Source of the DNA: Tubiluchus corallicola
Lineage: Eukaryota > Priapulida > Priapulimorpha > Priapulimorphida > Tubiluchidae
Length of the DNA: 32,546 bases
NCBI GenBank assembly: GCA_030141605.1
Contig: JAQGDQ010001612.1
Coordinates: 1 to 32,546 of the forward strand
Direction of reading: 5' to 3'
Positions 32,230-32,546 of this stretch are shown piece by piece; position 1 is the stretch's first letter; each line of letters opens with the position of its first letter. Both the position numbers and the translations under genes were made by a program. The notes below the pieces were generated by a model. That model was not told the DNA's origin and did not search any database. It saw only the letters and a list, made by a program, of their open reading frames with translations.

Positions 32230-32546
32230 CTGAAAGTTACGAAGCCACACACGAATAAAATAAGAACAAATAAAGAAAATAGTGACAGTCTAAAACTAGA
32301 AAAAAAACACAAAACTGTGTTGCTAAAAATTTCGCAGTTATTATTATTTTAAAATTATATCTATAGCCACTGTGTCAACCATTAGCACTGGGAAAAAACG
32401 ATAAAGAAAGACTGTGTAAAATTTCCTTTCAAGGTCAAACACAGCGGTTTTTTGTGAAGTTTCAGTTTTAAACAAAAACAGAAAGAAAATTCTTCAACTA
32501 AGATTTTCTGATACTTTTAACCTTTTCTTAATGGTTCATATAAAGA

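Overview
The window looks like nuclear DNA of a multicellular animal. Genes are split by GT-AG introns, intergenic and intronic DNA is AT-rich, microsatellites are common, and several classes of eukaryotic transposon relics are present. An ionotropic-receptor-like exon together with tandem SLC5 monocarboxylate-type transporters would fit a protostome invertebrate. I cannot name the species.

Layout. (1) 1-8404 is a giant inverted repeat. Two arms (1-2027 and 6378-8404, related by x -> 8405-x) match at every stretch I compared and flank a 4350-base spacer. Each arm carries a 365-bp solo LTR with a heat-shock-type promoter, a TTAA-flanked MITE and one 76-base cytochrome P450 exon. The spacer carries two further P450 exons on the minus strand, a hAT-like element, a piggyBac-like MITE and a CAA/CAG-rich tract. 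(2) 7926-28609 holds the rest of an atypical cytochrome P450 gene on the plus strand (exons at 7926, 10042, 10450, 11396, 12329, 14522, 15099 and 28385). Codon phases at every junction agree, and they also join the spacer exons to the arm exon. The coding order is therefore complete only if the spacer is flipped. (3) The last P450 intron (15187-28384, about 13 kb) contains, on the opposite strand, a tandem SLC5 family. It consists of an intact two-exon 598-residue gene (B, 23892-26571), a copy with a broken first exon (A, 16870-19587), and a 5' relic (26746-26847). A Tigger/pogo-like element, retroposon tails and a second solo LTR lie around them. (4) 28610-32546 holds intergenic DNA, a MITE inflated by a 42-bp tandem array, a second MITE of the same family, and the last exon of an ionotropic glutamate receptor/IR-like gene on the minus strand that runs off the right edge.

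How the parts relate. The P450 is probably an ER haem monooxygenase-fold enzyme. The SLC5 genes are plasma-membrane Na+-coupled solute transporters nested antisense within it. The most notable feature is that the 5' P450 exons sit in a segment that recombination between the arms could invert, while each arm carries an outward-pointing, heat-shock-element-rich LTR promoter just upstream of a P450 exon. This could be a real inversion or switch, or an assembly that chose the wrong spacer orientation. The sequence alone does not decide.
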